A stretch of 52,890 nucleotides of DNA, taken from NCBI GenBank assembly GCA_036574215.1, contig JAINCR010000049.1, positions 1-52,890 of the forward strand, in the 5' to 3' direction. Shown piece by piece: positions 36,173 to 45,186 of the stretch (its first letter is position 1; each line of letters begins with the position of its first letter). The translations under genes and the position numbers were made by a program. The notes beneath the pieces were generated by a model, which saw only the letters and a program-made list of their open reading frames with translations, was not told where the DNA came from and did not search any database. The stretch comes from Caldisericaceae bacterium. Lineage in GTDB: Bacteria > Caldisericota > Caldisericia > Caldisericales > Caldisericaceae.

Positions 36173-36601
36173 TTAACGTAGAGTTTGCATCATAGGTAAA
36201 ACAAAATTACCTATATAATTATACAGAAATTGATGGGATTGCAAATATAAAGAAGATTTTATATTTCTAAAATCATTATAGGCATGAACACTGATATTTG
36301 GCTCAGAGTGAGTCTCAAAATTATAAGGAGAATAATCAAAAATTAAAAAAAGAAAATTTAACAGTAATCCTAAAAAATTAATTTCGTCTTTCTTTTTACT
36401 AATACATACTTCTTCTCTATAAGTATTCAAGGTATTGCTAAAAACTTTTTCCTTTGATATTTTAGGATTAACTTTATCTTTCTTAAGTAAAATTGCAATT
36501 TCAAACATCTCCTTTAATTCATCTGAAACATTGGTAAAATCAATTTCTTTTTCATCTAAAAAATTTTCAATAACATCGTTAAGTTTATCTTCCTTATTCA
36601 T
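36173..36601 (-). CDS. Small single-TM protein downstream of ECF sigma factor (candidate anti-sigma)
   Basis: A 142-aa protein I do not recognise by sequence. The N terminus is acidic (VIENFLDEKEIDF, DELKEMFEIAILLKKDK) and resembles the short helical start of many anti-sigma proteins. A hydrophobic stretch INFLGLLLNFLFLIFDY near residues 74-90 could be one membrane segment. No zinc-binding HxxxCxxC is present. Its ATG overlaps the sigma gene as ATGAATAA, so the two are translationally coupled, which is why I suggest an anti-sigma role. Its 3' end contains the promoter of the downstream SLH binding protein. Confidence 0.6.
   Translation of the reverse strand: MNKEDKLNDVIENFLDEKEIDFTNVSDELKEMFEIAILLKKDKVNPKISKEKVFSNTLNTYREEVCISKKKDEINFLGLLLNFLFLIFDYSPYNFETHSEPNISVHAYNDFRNIKSSLYLQSHQFLYNYIGNFVLPMMQTLR
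36192..36214. promoter_or_regulatory. Palindrome over the start site of the SLH binding protein promoter
   Basis: ATAGGTAA (36192-36199) and TTACCTAT (36207-36214) are perfect 8-bp arms around 7 nt. The predicted transcription start (about 36211) falls within it. An operator for a repressor or an early RNA hairpin would both fit. Confidence 0.5.
36218..36245 (-). promoter_or_regulatory. Candidate promoter of the SLH binding protein gene
   Basis: On the minus strand, TTTGCA (36240-36245) and TATAAT (36218-36223) are separated by 16 nt, inside the 3' end of the preceding gene. It would give a leader of about 108 nt before ATG 36103. The -35 is a weak match. Confidence 0.55.
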
Positions 36602-37148
36602 TTAACAACTCCTCTATAATCTCTTTTAATTTTTTCAATCCTCTAAATTGCGTTATCTTAACAGCACTTTCCGTTTTGCCCAAAGTTAAAGCAATTTCCT
36701 TAATAGACTTTCTTTCATAGAACCTCATTAATAGCACCGATCTATAATCCTCTGAAAGTCTATTTAAAGCCGCGCTAACAATTTGATCAACATCCTCAAC
36801 AGTAAAACTTCCGTAAACATCGTAAAGAATAGGATGACAGACTTTTTCAAATTTTTCTTCAAGAGGAAGCACGTCACGGCTAAGATTCTGTCTAAACCAA
36901 TCTCTTACGTTATTTCTTGCAATTGCATACACCCAGGCATCAAGATGATACCCCTCTCTAATTTCAAAATTTTTCAAACTCTTAATAAATTTCAAAAAAG
37001 TTTCAGAAGTTAGATCTTCAGCAACTTCTCTCATCTTTACTCTTCTGTAAACATAGTTAAAGACTCTATCAAAATAGTAGTTAAAAAATTCAACAAATGC
37101 CTTCTCATCACCATCTTTTAGCTTTTTTATAATTTCAAATTCGTCCAC
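36594..37148 (-). CDS. RNA polymerase sigma factor, ECF family
   Basis: A 184-aa sigma factor. Region 2 spans about 10-80 (FVEFFNYYFDRVFNYVYRRV ... AEDLTSETFLKFIKSL ... WVYAIARNNVRDWFR), and region 4 about 125-180 (LSEDYRSVLLMRFYERKSIK, then KTESAVKITQFRGLKKL). Regions 1 and 3 are absent, which defines the ECF group. The start is GTG with AGGTGA a few bases upstream. A TGTAAC-N16-CGTA motif lies just before it, suggesting self-regulation. An overlapping membrane protein gene follows. Confidence 0.93.
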   Translation of the reverse strand: MDEFEIIKKLKDGDEKAFVEFFNYYFDRVFNYVYRRVKMREVAEDLTSETFLKFIKSLKNFEIREGYHLDAWVYAIARNNVRDWFRQNLSRDVLPLEEKFEKVCHPILYDVYGSFTVEDVDQIVSAALNRLSEDYRSVLLMRFYERKSIKEIALTLGKTESAVKITQFRGLKKLKEIIEELLNE

Positions 37149-37163
37149 TCCTTCACCTATATA

Positions 37164-37189
37164 TACGTAAATTAAATAAAAAAGTTACA
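37164..37189 (-). promoter_or_regulatory. Candidate ECF-type (autoregulatory) promoter
   Basis: On the minus strand, TGTAAC (37184-37189), a 16-nt spacer and CGTA (37164-37167) match the general form of ECF promoters such as Bacillus sigma-W (TGAAAC-N16-CGTA). It starts at the base after the stop codon of the upstream gene and ends about 15 nt before the sigma GTG. Confidence 0.6.
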
Positions 37190-38047
37190 CTAAAAATTAC
37201 CAACTATCTCACCAGGTTTAAACAAATGTGGGGTTCTAACGATGATAAACGAATTAAATCTCAAAAGATTCTGATCGATAAGACTTGCAATTACAAAGTC
37301 ATTTTCTACATTTTCAAATTTTATTTCCACTTTTTTAATTATATTACCATTTACTATATACACATATTTTTTACCGGTATCAGCTATTACGCTACTTTTG
37401 GGAATTTTAATACCGTAGACACTATCTAAAAGAATCGTAACGTTGGATTTTTTCTTTAGAAATTCATCAAGATAATAAGAAAACTCATAAAAACAGTACT
37501 TGTCGTCTTCATAAATTTTTATTCCAGAAACAACTAAAAACTCGTTAAGTAAAACTTTCAAAGAATCATGAGAATACATCTCTTTTTTTATACCTACAAA
37601 GAAATTGTTATTACTCACTATACAACCAATGGGTTCGTTAAGGGAGAAATTTTTTTTATTCAGGTAAACAAAACTAAAATTTTGGGTATCATCGAAAGAG
37701 TAAGTTTCGTTAACATTTCCGATACCAACTAAAAAAATTCCGCTTTCGTTTGCATAAATACCTTGGACACTTTCTTTTGAGTAAAGTTTTGCAATAAGTT
37801 CATCTTTTTTTACATAGTCAAAATTTGACTTCAAATATTCTACACTACCATTAGAAGGAGCAATTACATTAACGCAGGGAAAAAATAAACTAAACGGAAT
37901 TTCTTTAGTTATCTTGTAATAAGATACATTTACAACCTCAAATTTGGATAGGTTTTTCCTTAAAAAGCCCATTATATCTTTAATAGAATTTAAAACCAAT
38001 ACAAAAAGTAAAACAAAAACAAGAATATACACAAGTTTTTTTTGCAT
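37190..38047 (-). CDS. HlyD-like membrane-anchored protein at the end of the dcw cluster
   Basis: A 285-aa protein. One N-terminal transmembrane helix (about 5-25) is followed by an extracytoplasmic region that looks like split lipoyl halves (APSNGSVEYLKS ... DELIAKLYSKESVQGIYANESG). A C-terminal barrel segment has IPKSSVIADTGKKYVYIVNG, as in HlyD/RND adaptor proteins. No ABC or RND pump gene is adjacent. It starts 10 nt after ftsZ. HlyD-like proteins of this size occur near sepF or division genes in some Firmicutes, so a cell envelope or division role is inferred. No clear Shine-Dalgarno is seen. Confidence 0.65.
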   Translation of the reverse strand: MQKKLVYILVFVLLFVLVLNSIKDIMGFLRKNLSKFEVVNVSYYKITKEIPFSLFFPCVNVIAPSNGSVEYLKSNFDYVKKDELIAKLYSKESVQGIYANESGIFLVGIGNVNETYSFDDTQNFSFVYLNKKNFSLNEPIGCIVSNNNFFVGIKKEMYSHDSLKVLLNEFLVVSGIKIYEDDKYCFYEFSYYLDEFLKKKSNVTILLDSVYGIKIPKSSVIADTGKKYVYIVNGNIIKKVEIKFENVENDFVIASLIDQNLLRFNSFIIVRTPHLFKPGEIVGNF

Positions 38048-38057
38048 TTAACAAACA

Positions 38058-39110
38058 CTATTTTTTCTTACGTAAGAACGCTGGAATTTCAAAATCTCCT
38101 TGATCAATAGATTCTTCAATTTTTATTAGTTTCTCTTTTGGTTTTACCTCTTTAGATTTATCAAACCCTGCTGCAATTAGTGAAATTCTTACCTCGTCTT
38201 CAAGGTCCTCTTGAAAGACGGTTCCGAATATTAAATTCGAGTCATTTCCTACTGTTTCTTTTACAAAAGTAGCAGCCTCGTTTACCTCAAAAAGGGTAAG
38301 ATTTTTGGGGCTCCCTGTAATATTCAAAAGGACTCTTGTTGCGCCTTCTATAGAATACTCAAGTAATGGACTTGAAATAGCCTGTTTTGCCGCATCAACT
38401 GCTCTATTTTCGCCTCTTCCAATTCCTATGCCAAACCAAGCATTTCCAGCTCCTGCTAAGGTTGTTCTTACATCCGCAAAATCAACATTAACAAGGCCTG
38501 GTTTAGTAATAATTTCTGAAATTCCTTTAACAGCATAAAAAAGCACATTGTCAGCAACTCTAAAGGCTTCATTAATAGGAGTTTTTTTATCTATTATTTT
38601 AAGTAATTTGTCATTTGAAATAAGAATAAGAGTATCAACGGACTCATTTAATTGTCTTATACCCTCTTCTGCTTGCTCAATTCTCTTTTTACCTTCAAAA
38701 GTAAAAGGCTTTGTAACAACTCCCACGGTTAAAATACCAAGTTCTTTAGTGATAGAAGCAATAATGGGAGACGCACCGGTGCCAGTGCCACCACCCATGC
38801 CTGCAGTTATAAACACAAGATCTGCACCTTCTATTATCTTTCTAAGTTCATCTTTACTTTCTTCAGCCGACTTTTTTCCAATCTCTGGGAAACTTCCTGC
38901 ACCAAGCCCCCCTGTTGTCCTTGGACCAATCTGGACTTTCTTTTCTGCTTTGTTAAGTGATAAAACTTGCACATCGGTGTTTATTGCAATAAACTCAACT
39001 CCGTCAATACCCTCGTCTATCATTCTGTTTATGGCGTTTCCTCCCCCACCGCCAACTCCTAAAACCTTTATTCTTGCTGCACTTATTTTCCAAGGATCCA
39101 TATCAAACAT
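38058..39110 (-). CDS. ftsZ: Cell division protein FtsZ
   Basis: A 350-aa tubulin homologue. The GTP-binding G-box GGGTGTG is at 106-112, [14 protein letters not shown] at 18-31, and the T7-loop region reads [11 protein letters not shown]. The C-terminal peptide [10 protein letters not shown] matches the conserved FtsA/SepF-binding tail after a short linker. ATG 39110 has AGGAGG at 7-nt spacing. It forms the Z ring and sits 11 nt after ftsA in the dcw order. Confidence 0.98.
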   Translation of the reverse strand: MFDMDPWKISAARIKVLGVGGGGGNAINRMIDEGIDGVEFIAINTDVQVLSLNKAEKKVQIGPRTTGGLGAGSFPEIGKKSAEESKDELRKIIEGADLVFITAGMGGGTGTGASPIIASITKELGILTVGVVTKPFTFEGKKRIEQAEEGIRQLNESVDTLILISNDKLLKIIDKKTPINEAFRVADNVLFYAVKGISEIITKPGLVNVDFADVRTTLAGAGNAWFGIGIGRGENRAVDAAKQAISSPLLEYSIEGATRVLLNITGSPKNLTLFEVNEAATFVKETVGNDSNLIFGTVFQEDLEDEVRISLIAAGFDKSKEVKPKEKLIKIEESIDQGDFEIPAFLRKKK

Positions 39111-39121
39111 AAAAATACCTC

Positions 39122-40327
39122 CTATTCAAAAATATCATTAAGCCAGGAAAAATAAGAAAAAAATGATTTCTTCTTTGAAAAGGTTTTACCTTCATTCAGG
39201 GCGTAAAGGATTAGCCCAATAGAAGTAGAATATTCTGGTGCATTCAGAATGTCAGAAAAAGAAAATTCACCCTTTGGAAAACCCACCCTTACTGGCAACT
39301 CTAAAATCTCGTTTGCTCTTTTTGCAATGTTTTTAAGTTTAGCAGTGCCACCAGTTATAACAACGCCAGAATGAAGCGATCCCCAATAGCCTGACTTAAT
39401 TAATTCGAGTTTAATAGTTTGTAAGATCTCATCAACTCTTGCTGTAATCACATCAGATAAATAATCCATATTAACCTTTAATTTCTCATCTGTGCCAATT
39501 TGGGTTGCTTCAATTTCGACACCTTCAGTATCACTATCATCACACTTTGCAAACCCGTACTCTTTTTTTATACGCTCTGCTTCTTCAAGAGAAATCCTCA
39601 ACGCATAAGCAATATCTTTTGTTATATATTCACCACCAATCGGAAGAACAGAGGTATGTGCGATACTTCCATTTACAAAAACCGCAAGATCCCCAGTGCC
39701 TGCCCCAATATCAACAAGGGCAACACCTAATTCCTTTTCCTGATCTCTAAGAACAGAAAGAGAGGAAGCAAGCGCCTGTAAAACAAACGCTTCTTTTTGA
39801 AGGCCAACCATTGAAATTACTTTCTCAACGTTGTAAAGAACAGTAGAAGACCCAGTGATTATATGAACCTCTTCTTCAAGTTTAATTCCAGACATACCAA
39901 CAGGATTTCTTATTCCACCTTGACCATCAATTATAAACTGCCTTGGTATGGAGTGAATAATCCTTTGATTTGCTTGAAGTAAAAGAACCTTTGAGGCTTC
40001 TTCAACTCTTCTAATATCATCTTTTGAAATCTCTCTTCCTTCTCTTGAGACGATGACACTTCCCTTGTTATTTAAAGAAAACACGTGTGTGCCAGAAACA
40101 GAAACATAAACGCTGTTTGTCTTTTTATAAGCCATGGTTTCTGCAATCTTTTTTGCTTCAGATACCGCTTCAGAAGCCTTATTTAAATCAATTACAACAC
40201 CTTTATTAATACTTTTAGAAGGAACAGAGCCTACCCCAATTATTGAAGCATTACCATCTTCAATTTCGGCAATCAAATATTTAATTGTTTGACTCCCTAA
40301 ATCGAGTGCTGCAACTATCCTATCCAT
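39122..40327 (-). CDS. ftsA: Cell division protein FtsA
   Basis: An actin-fold ATPase of 401 aa. It has [15 protein letters not shown] near the N terminus, [13 protein letters not shown] (phosphate 2 loop) and [13 protein letters not shown]. The end [16 protein letters not shown] is an amphipathic membrane-targeting helix. ATG 40327 forms the overlap ATGGATAG with ftsQ. A longer frame from TTG 40342 would add five residues and is less likely. It anchors FtsZ to the membrane. Confidence 0.96.
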   Translation of the reverse strand: MDRIVAALDLGSQTIKYLIAEIEDGNASIIGVGSVPSKSINKGVVIDLNKASEAVSEAKKIAETMAYKKTNSVYVSVSGTHVFSLNNKGSVIVSREGREISKDDIRRVEEASKVLLLQANQRIIHSIPRQFIIDGQGGIRNPVGMSGIKLEEEVHIITGSSTVLYNVEKVISMVGLQKEAFVLQALASSLSVLRDQEKELGVALVDIGAGTGDLAVFVNGSIAHTSVLPIGGEYITKDIAYALRISLEEAERIKKEYGFAKCDDSDTEGVEIEATQIGTDEKLKVNMDYLSDVITARVDEILQTIKLELIKSGYWGSLHSGVVITGGTAKLKNIAKRANEILELPVRVGFPKGEFSFSDILNAPEYSTSIGLILYALNEGKTFSKKKSFFSYFSWLNDIFE

Positions 40328-40925
40328 TCTCTCTCCATTCAATGACTGCTTGCAGATTAAATCTTAAATCAATTGATTTTACTTGTTTTAAATTATTTTT
40401 TAAAAATTCAACTGTTTTACTGTACTCCGCAATTTTTTCCACATAATCCCCCAGTCCTACTAATACAATAATATTATTTTTGTCAATAAATACAATACCT
40501 CCATTTTGAAAATCAACATATTTAACAAAACTTAAAAAACCTAATTTTTTCAAATTAAAAAGAAAATCTTTTGTTTCTTCATTATACAAATTTGATTCAA
40601 AATCACAAATCACATCAAAAGCACCATTATCATTTTTTGTTATGTATCCTCTTGCGGTAATATCAAAAACACCATCTTTAAATTTTACCTTCAAAATAGT
40701 TTTCTCCACATAAAAGACTTCAACAGAAAAGTGGTTTCTTTCAATTTGAACATCTTTTCTAGGAAAGAGCGTTAAGTATACAGGCCCTAAATGATTTAAA
40801 AGAAAAGAAGGCTTAACTGGAACGTTAGAATTTATCTTAATTTTATTTTCTAAAACAAAAATGGAATAGTAAAAGAGAATGAATACTGACAAAATTACTA
40901 TAAAAATTGAGAAGAGTTTTTTCAC
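40320..40925 (-). CDS. ftsQ: Cell division protein FtsQ/DivIB-like
   Basis: A 201-aa bitopic protein. A short cytoplasmic start (MKK) is followed by one transmembrane helix at about 4-26 and an extracytoplasmic domain ending SIDLRFNLQAVIEW, the typical last strand of FtsQ/DivIB. The POTRA-like segment is poorly conserved, and the protein is shorter than most relatives. Assignment relies on this C-terminal motif, topology and position between ddl and ftsA. It overlaps ddl by 4 nt. Confidence 0.82.
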   Translation of the reverse strand: MKKLFSIFIVILSVFILFYYSIFVLENKIKINSNVPVKPSFLLNHLGPVYLTLFPRKDVQIERNHFSVEVFYVEKTILKVKFKDGVFDITARGYITKNDNGAFDVICDFESNLYNEETKDFLFNLKKLGFLSFVKYVDFQNGGIVFIDKNNIIVLVGLGDYVEKIAEYSKTVEFLKNNLKQVKSIDLRFNLQAVIEWRENG

Positions 40926-41851
40926 CTTTTTCTTTGAAGTGCTTCTTGTAAAATAAAGTCAACAAGGTCCTCAAAACTTATATTTTCTGCTTTTGCCGCA
41001 TCTGGCACAAGACTCGTCTCTGTAAAACCAGGAATTGTATTTACCTCAAGCACATAGACATCATCTTTATTTGCTATCATATCGATTCTTGCAAAATCTC
41101 TCAGTCCGAACTCTTTATAGATACGCCTCCCGTATTCTTCGGTGAGGTTCTTCTGATAAGAGTTAATTCTTGCAGGTATAATGTGCTTTGACATTGAAGG
41201 AGTATACTTAGAATCGTAATCGTAAAATTCATGGGCAGGAACAATCTCAATAATTGGAAGAACATGTATATCAGGATAGTTACCAATAATTGCAACTGTA
41301 ATTTCCGTTCCCTTTATGTAGTCCTCAACTAAAACTATTTCGCTTAATTCAAATGCCTTAGCCAAACCCAAATTGTATGAGTTCTCATCTTTTACTATTG
41401 TAATGCCAATTGTAGAGCCTTGATCATTTGGTTTAACTACAAGTGTTTTATTCCCCAAAAGTTCTGAAGCATAGGAATAAGAAAGAGCATTATCCTTCTT
41501 AAAATAAGTAAATGATGGTGTTTTAACATCAATTTCTCTAAACATAAATTTGGTAAATAGTTTATTCATACAGAGAGCACTTGCAAAAAATGAAGAGCCT
41601 GTGTAGGGTATGCCATAGAGTTCAAGTATAGCCTGGACTGTCCCATCTTCGCCAAATTTACCGTGAAGAGCAATAAATACAACATCAGGTGAAGTTTTTT
41701 TAATAATACTTTCAAGCTCATTCTGGAAATCATACTCAATTACGTCGTATCCTTTATTCCTTAATGCAGAGGCAATTGCTTTTCCACTTCTTATAGAGAC
41801 TTCCCTTTCGGTGGATTTTCCACCATACAACACCAAAACTCTTATACTCAT
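40922..41851 (-). CDS. ddl: D-alanine--D-alanine ligase
   Basis: A 309-aa ATP-grasp enzyme. It contains VLYGGKSTEREVSIRSGKAI at the start, ALHGKFGEDGTVQ with the conserved HG-x3-ED, KPNDQGSTIGI and the C-terminal VLEVNTIPGFTETSL. It makes the D-Ala-D-Ala dipeptide used by MurF. It overlaps murB and ftsQ by 4 nt each. The Ddl-type C-terminal region supports D-Ala rather than D-lactate use, though specificity is inferred. Confidence 0.97.
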   Translation of the reverse strand: MSIRVLVLYGGKSTEREVSIRSGKAIASALRNKGYDVIEYDFQNELESIIKKTSPDVVFIALHGKFGEDGTVQAILELYGIPYTGSSFFASALCMNKLFTKFMFREIDVKTPSFTYFKKDNALSYSYASELLGNKTLVVKPNDQGSTIGITIVKDENSYNLGLAKAFELSEIVLVEDYIKGTEITVAIIGNYPDIHVLPIIEIVPAHEFYDYDSKYTPSMSKHIIPARINSYQKNLTEEYGRRIYKEFGLRDFARIDMIANKDDVYVLEVNTIPGFTETSLVPDAAKAENISFEDLVDFILQEALQRKR

Positions 41852-42780
41852 TTCTTCCTTTCAATAAGCCCAAGATTTTTAAAGTCACCCAAAAGTTTAA
41901 TCTCGAGTTCTAACACAAGGTCTTTATTCTTATAAACTCTCAATTGGGCTTCCTTTATCAATTTTACCACATCATTCGCTGTTGCATTACCAAGATTTAC
42001 AATAAAATTTGCATGCTTATCAGAAATGATTGCATCACCAAAACGCAATCCCTTACATCCTGACTCTTCCAAAACCTTACCAGCATAGGTAGTAGGGGGA
42101 TTTTTAAAAACACTGCCCGCGCATGGAAAATCAAGTGGTTGCTTATCATAACGTAATCTCATATTCATCTCTTTTGCTTTAATAATTTCTTTTTCGTCTT
42201 TTTCTTCCAAGGCGATTACAGAATTTAACAAAATCAGTCTTTCGTCTTGCAAAATCGAATATCTGTAATCAAAGTGAAAATCATCGTGTTTAAATCGATA
42301 AATTTTACCATTTAAATCCATTACATCTCCGTATAAAACCTTAGTACTTATGTAGTGAGAATTAGTTCCTGCATTCATTGCAACTGCACCACCAACTGCA
42401 CCAGGAATCCCAAAAGCAAACTCTAAGCCACCAAGATTACGCTTCATAGCTTGTTCAATAAAAAATTGTAAAGAGGCACCAGCCTCAATAAAGGCAATAT
42501 TTTGAGAAAAAGTAAACTTACCAAAATTGCTTCCAAGTTTAATTACAATACCTCTAATTCCTTCATCTGCAACAAGGATGTTTGTCCCATTTCCTATAAC
42601 TGTAACTTCAAGATTATTTTGTTTTGCAAATTTAAGCATTCTTTCAAGATCCTCTATATTAGAAGGTTCTACAAAAATTTCCGCAGGACCCCCAATCTTA
42701 AAAGAAGTGTGTTTAGAAAGAGGCTCTTCAAAAAGCACAGTCCCTTCAACCAAATTTTTTATTTTTTCTATAGTTTTCAT
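41848..42780 (-). CDS. murB: UDP-N-acetylenolpyruvoylglucosamine reductase
   Basis: A 310-aa FAD enzyme. HTSFKIGGPAEIFVEP and VTVIGNGTNILVADEGIRG belong to the FAD-binding domain, PGAVGGAVAMNAGT to the central part, and PCAGSVFKNPP carries the catalytic Ser that protonates the intermediate. It completes UDP-MurNAc synthesis. It overlaps murC upstream and ddl downstream by 4 nt each. It is of the shorter MurB class. Confidence 0.97.
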   Translation of the reverse strand: MKTIEKIKNLVEGTVLFEEPLSKHTSFKIGGPAEIFVEPSNIEDLERMLKFAKQNNLEVTVIGNGTNILVADEGIRGIVIKLGSNFGKFTFSQNIAFIEAGASLQFFIEQAMKRNLGGLEFAFGIPGAVGGAVAMNAGTNSHYISTKVLYGDVMDLNGKIYRFKHDDFHFDYRYSILQDERLILLNSVIALEEKDEKEIIKAKEMNMRLRYDKQPLDFPCAGSVFKNPPTTYAGKVLEESGCKGLRFGDAIISDKHANFIVNLGNATANDVVKLIKEAQLRVYKNKDLVLELEIKLLGDFKNLGLIERKK

Positions 42781-44129
42781 ATACCACCTGATTTTAGCAA
42801 AATTTTTTCTAAAACAAAATTTACTTTGGATGGCCCAAGGGTTATAACTAAATCATCTTTTTTCAACAGTTTCAAAACAATGTCTGCTGCTTCATCGTAG
42901 TTAGATGCTTTAATTACAACTTTTTGAGGGTTTCTTTCTTTTATCCAATCAAATACTTGTTCGTCGTTAATTCCATCAATGGGAGTTTCAAAAGCAGACG
43001 CAATTGGTAAAACAACAACTATGTTAGATAGATAAAATGGCTTTCCAATCTCACTACCGAGGGTGTAAACTCTTGTATATCTATGTGGTTCAAAAATTGC
43101 TATAATTCTATTATTTTGAAAATGTTTTTTTAAAGCAGAAAGAGATGCTTCAACTTCTGTCGGATGATCTGCGTGGTCATCAAAAAAATACACATCGTAA
43201 TATTTACCAATAAATTCTAGCCTTCTTTTAGGCAATCTAAAACTACCCAACACTTCAGAAAATCTACTAAAATCGACATTAAGAAGTTTTGCTACCAATA
43301 AGGAAGCAATTGTGTTTAATAAGTATTTATCACCGAACACATTTACAAAAATTTCTGGTAGAAGGTTCCCTAAGATATTTGCTCTAAACAGTATACCATC
43401 TTCGACAAACTGAGCGCTATCAACATAAGCATCAAGTTCTCTATTCCAAAGGCCATAAAAAAATTTCCTTTTAAGTATATGTTTAGAAACTTCAAAGATA
43501 TTTTCGTCTTCACCGTTCAAAACTAAAGTATCGCAATTAGACATGAATTCTCCAAAGGCATTTTTAAGATTCTCAAAACTAAAATTGTAGGCATTAAGAT
43601 GGTCTTTATCAATACTTGTAACAACTCCAATATAAGGTTTAAATAAAAGGAAGGTGCGATCACTTTCATCTGATTCAATAACGAAGTATTTGGCATCTTT
43701 TAAAAAAGTGCTATTCTTAGGATGTTCACCACCAATGTAAGCATTTACCGACAAATTAGAAGATAGCAAGGTAGAAATTATTGAAGTTGTAGATGTTTTA
43801 CCATGAGTCCCTGCAACGACTATACTTTTGTAGTTTTTTGCAATTTCGGATAGAGCCTCTCCTCTTTTTACTATTTGTATATCTAAAGATTTTGCCTTTT
43901 TAAGTAATTCATTATTTTCTGGAATAGCCGAAGAAATAATAACTTTTTTAAAAGACTTATCAACCACAAAGTCTTTATCAATGAACTTAATTCCTAAACT
44001 TTCCAAATGCTGTTTTGCACTATCTGAATTAACATCAAAGCCATATATGTCGTAGCCAAGGCTATTGTAAATTTCGGCAAGTCTCCTCATGCCAACGCCT
44101 AAAATACCAAGCATCAATATTTTATCCAT
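42777..44129 (-). CDS. murC: UDP-N-acetylmuramate--L-alanine ligase
   Basis: A 450-aa Mur ligase. GILGVGMRRLAEIYNSLGYD is the N-terminal UDP-MurNAc-binding region, VVAGTHGKTSTTSI the ATP P-loop, SDESDRTFL the central domain and FEPHRYTRV the MurC-specific C-terminal motif. It adds L-Ala as the first residue of the stem peptide. Its ATG overlaps the murG stop as ATGGATAA. Confidence 0.97.
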   Translation of the reverse strand: MDKILMLGILGVGMRRLAEIYNSLGYDIYGFDVNSDSAKQHLESLGIKFIDKDFVVDKSFKKVIISSAIPENNELLKKAKSLDIQIVKRGEALSEIAKNYKSIVVAGTHGKTSTTSIISTLLSSNLSVNAYIGGEHPKNSTFLKDAKYFVIESDESDRTFLLFKPYIGVVTSIDKDHLNAYNFSFENLKNAFGEFMSNCDTLVLNGEDENIFEVSKHILKRKFFYGLWNRELDAYVDSAQFVEDGILFRANILGNLLPEIFVNVFGDKYLLNTIASLLVAKLLNVDFSRFSEVLGSFRLPKRRLEFIGKYYDVYFFDDHADHPTEVEASLSALKKHFQNNRIIAIFEPHRYTRVYTLGSEIGKPFYLSNIVVVLPIASAFETPIDGINDEQVFDWIKERNPQKVVIKASNYDEAADIVLKLLKKDDLVITLGPSKVNFVLEKILLKSGGI

Positions 44130-45186
44130 GTTTATTTATAATTTCCTCAATTGTATCGACAATCTTTACTTCACTATCTTTTGGGTATAAACTGCTACAA
44201 CCCATTTTTATTATACGTAATTTTTCCTTTAATTCTAAAATCCTATCCAAAAGCAATTTTTCATTTAGGGAATTTTCTTCAAGTACTTCAACGCAGCCTA
44301 AAGATTCAAAATACTTTGCATTAAAATACTGGTGGTTATCTCTTGCATAAGGGAAAGGGACAACTATTGAATAAACCTCATTTAATACAAGCTCGGAGAG
44401 AGTCATTGCTCCACCTCTTGTAATGGCAAGGTCGGCAGCTGCATAGGCATACCCCATGTGTTCAAGATAAGGAAACATTCTCAAACTCTTATGAACAATC
44501 TTATCTTTAAAGTCTTTATAAAACTTTTCGCCGGTTATAAAAATGATCTGTATGTCAAATTTAAGAAGCTCCTCAATGATAGAGAAAACAGTTTTGTTAA
44601 GTTTATACGCACCACCAGAGCCTCCAAATACAAGAAGGGTAAATTTATCCTCAAAATCAAAAAAATCCAAACCAACTCTCTTTTCAACTCCAATAACTTC
44701 TTTTCTTACTGGATTGCCAACAAACATGCCTTTTCCTTTAAAAATATCGTTTGCATCAGGAAATCCAAGGAAAATTTTTATAGCAAATCTTTTAAAGAGC
44801 AAATTTGTCCTTCCAGGAATGATATTTTGTTCATATATAAAAATTGGGACATTTGTTAAAATAGAGGCAATAAGAACAGGAAGAGAAACATAACCACCAC
44901 CACCTAATACAGCATCGGGCTTATGCTTTTTGATAATTCTAAAAGATTCAGTAACGCCATTAAAAAAGTTAAAGATAAATAAAAAGATTGTTTTGATATT
45001 GAAATCAAATTGAGATGCACTTACAAATTCCATATCAAAACCGTAGGAGGTAAAAATCCTATCTTCAATTCTTCCTTTTCTCCCTACAAATACCACTTCA
45101 AAATTTCTTTTTTTAAGCTCTTTTCCTATAGGAATTAGAGGATAAACATGACCTCCAGTTCCACCACCTACTATAATTACTTTCAT
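44122..45186 (-). CDS. murG: UDP-GlcNAc--lipid I N-acetylglucosaminyltransferase
   Basis: A 354-aa GT28 enzyme with the N-terminal GGGTGGHVYPLIPI, GGGGYVSLPVLIA, the EQN motif YEQNIIPGRTN and the C-terminal donor site ITRGGAMTLSEL. It converts lipid I to lipid II on the inner membrane face. Start ATG overlaps the ftsW stop by 4 nt, and its end overlaps murC by 8 nt. Confidence 0.98.
   Translation of the reverse strand: MKVIIVGGGTGGHVYPLIPIGKELKKRNFEVVFVGRKGRIEDRIFTSYGFDMEFVSASQFDFNIKTIFLFIFNFFNGVTESFRIIKKHKPDAVLGGGGYVSLPVLIASILTNVPIFIYEQNIIPGRTNLLFKRFAIKIFLGFPDANDIFKGKGMFVGNPVRKEVIGVEKRVGLDFFDFEDKFTLLVFGGSGGAYKLNKTVFSIIEELLKFDIQIIFITGEKFYKDFKDKIVHKSLRMFPYLEHMGYAYAAADLAITRGGAMTLSELVLNEVYSIVVPFPYARDNHQYFNAKYFESLGCVEVLEENSLNEKLLLDRILELKEKLRIIKMGCSSLYPKDSEVKIVDTIEEIINKHG

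Noticed and set aside
38548-39141. Plus-strand 197-aa frame opposite ftsZ
   Set aside because: It is an antisense shadow of a strongly conserved gene, with Pro/Ser/Ile-rich composition and no ribosome site.
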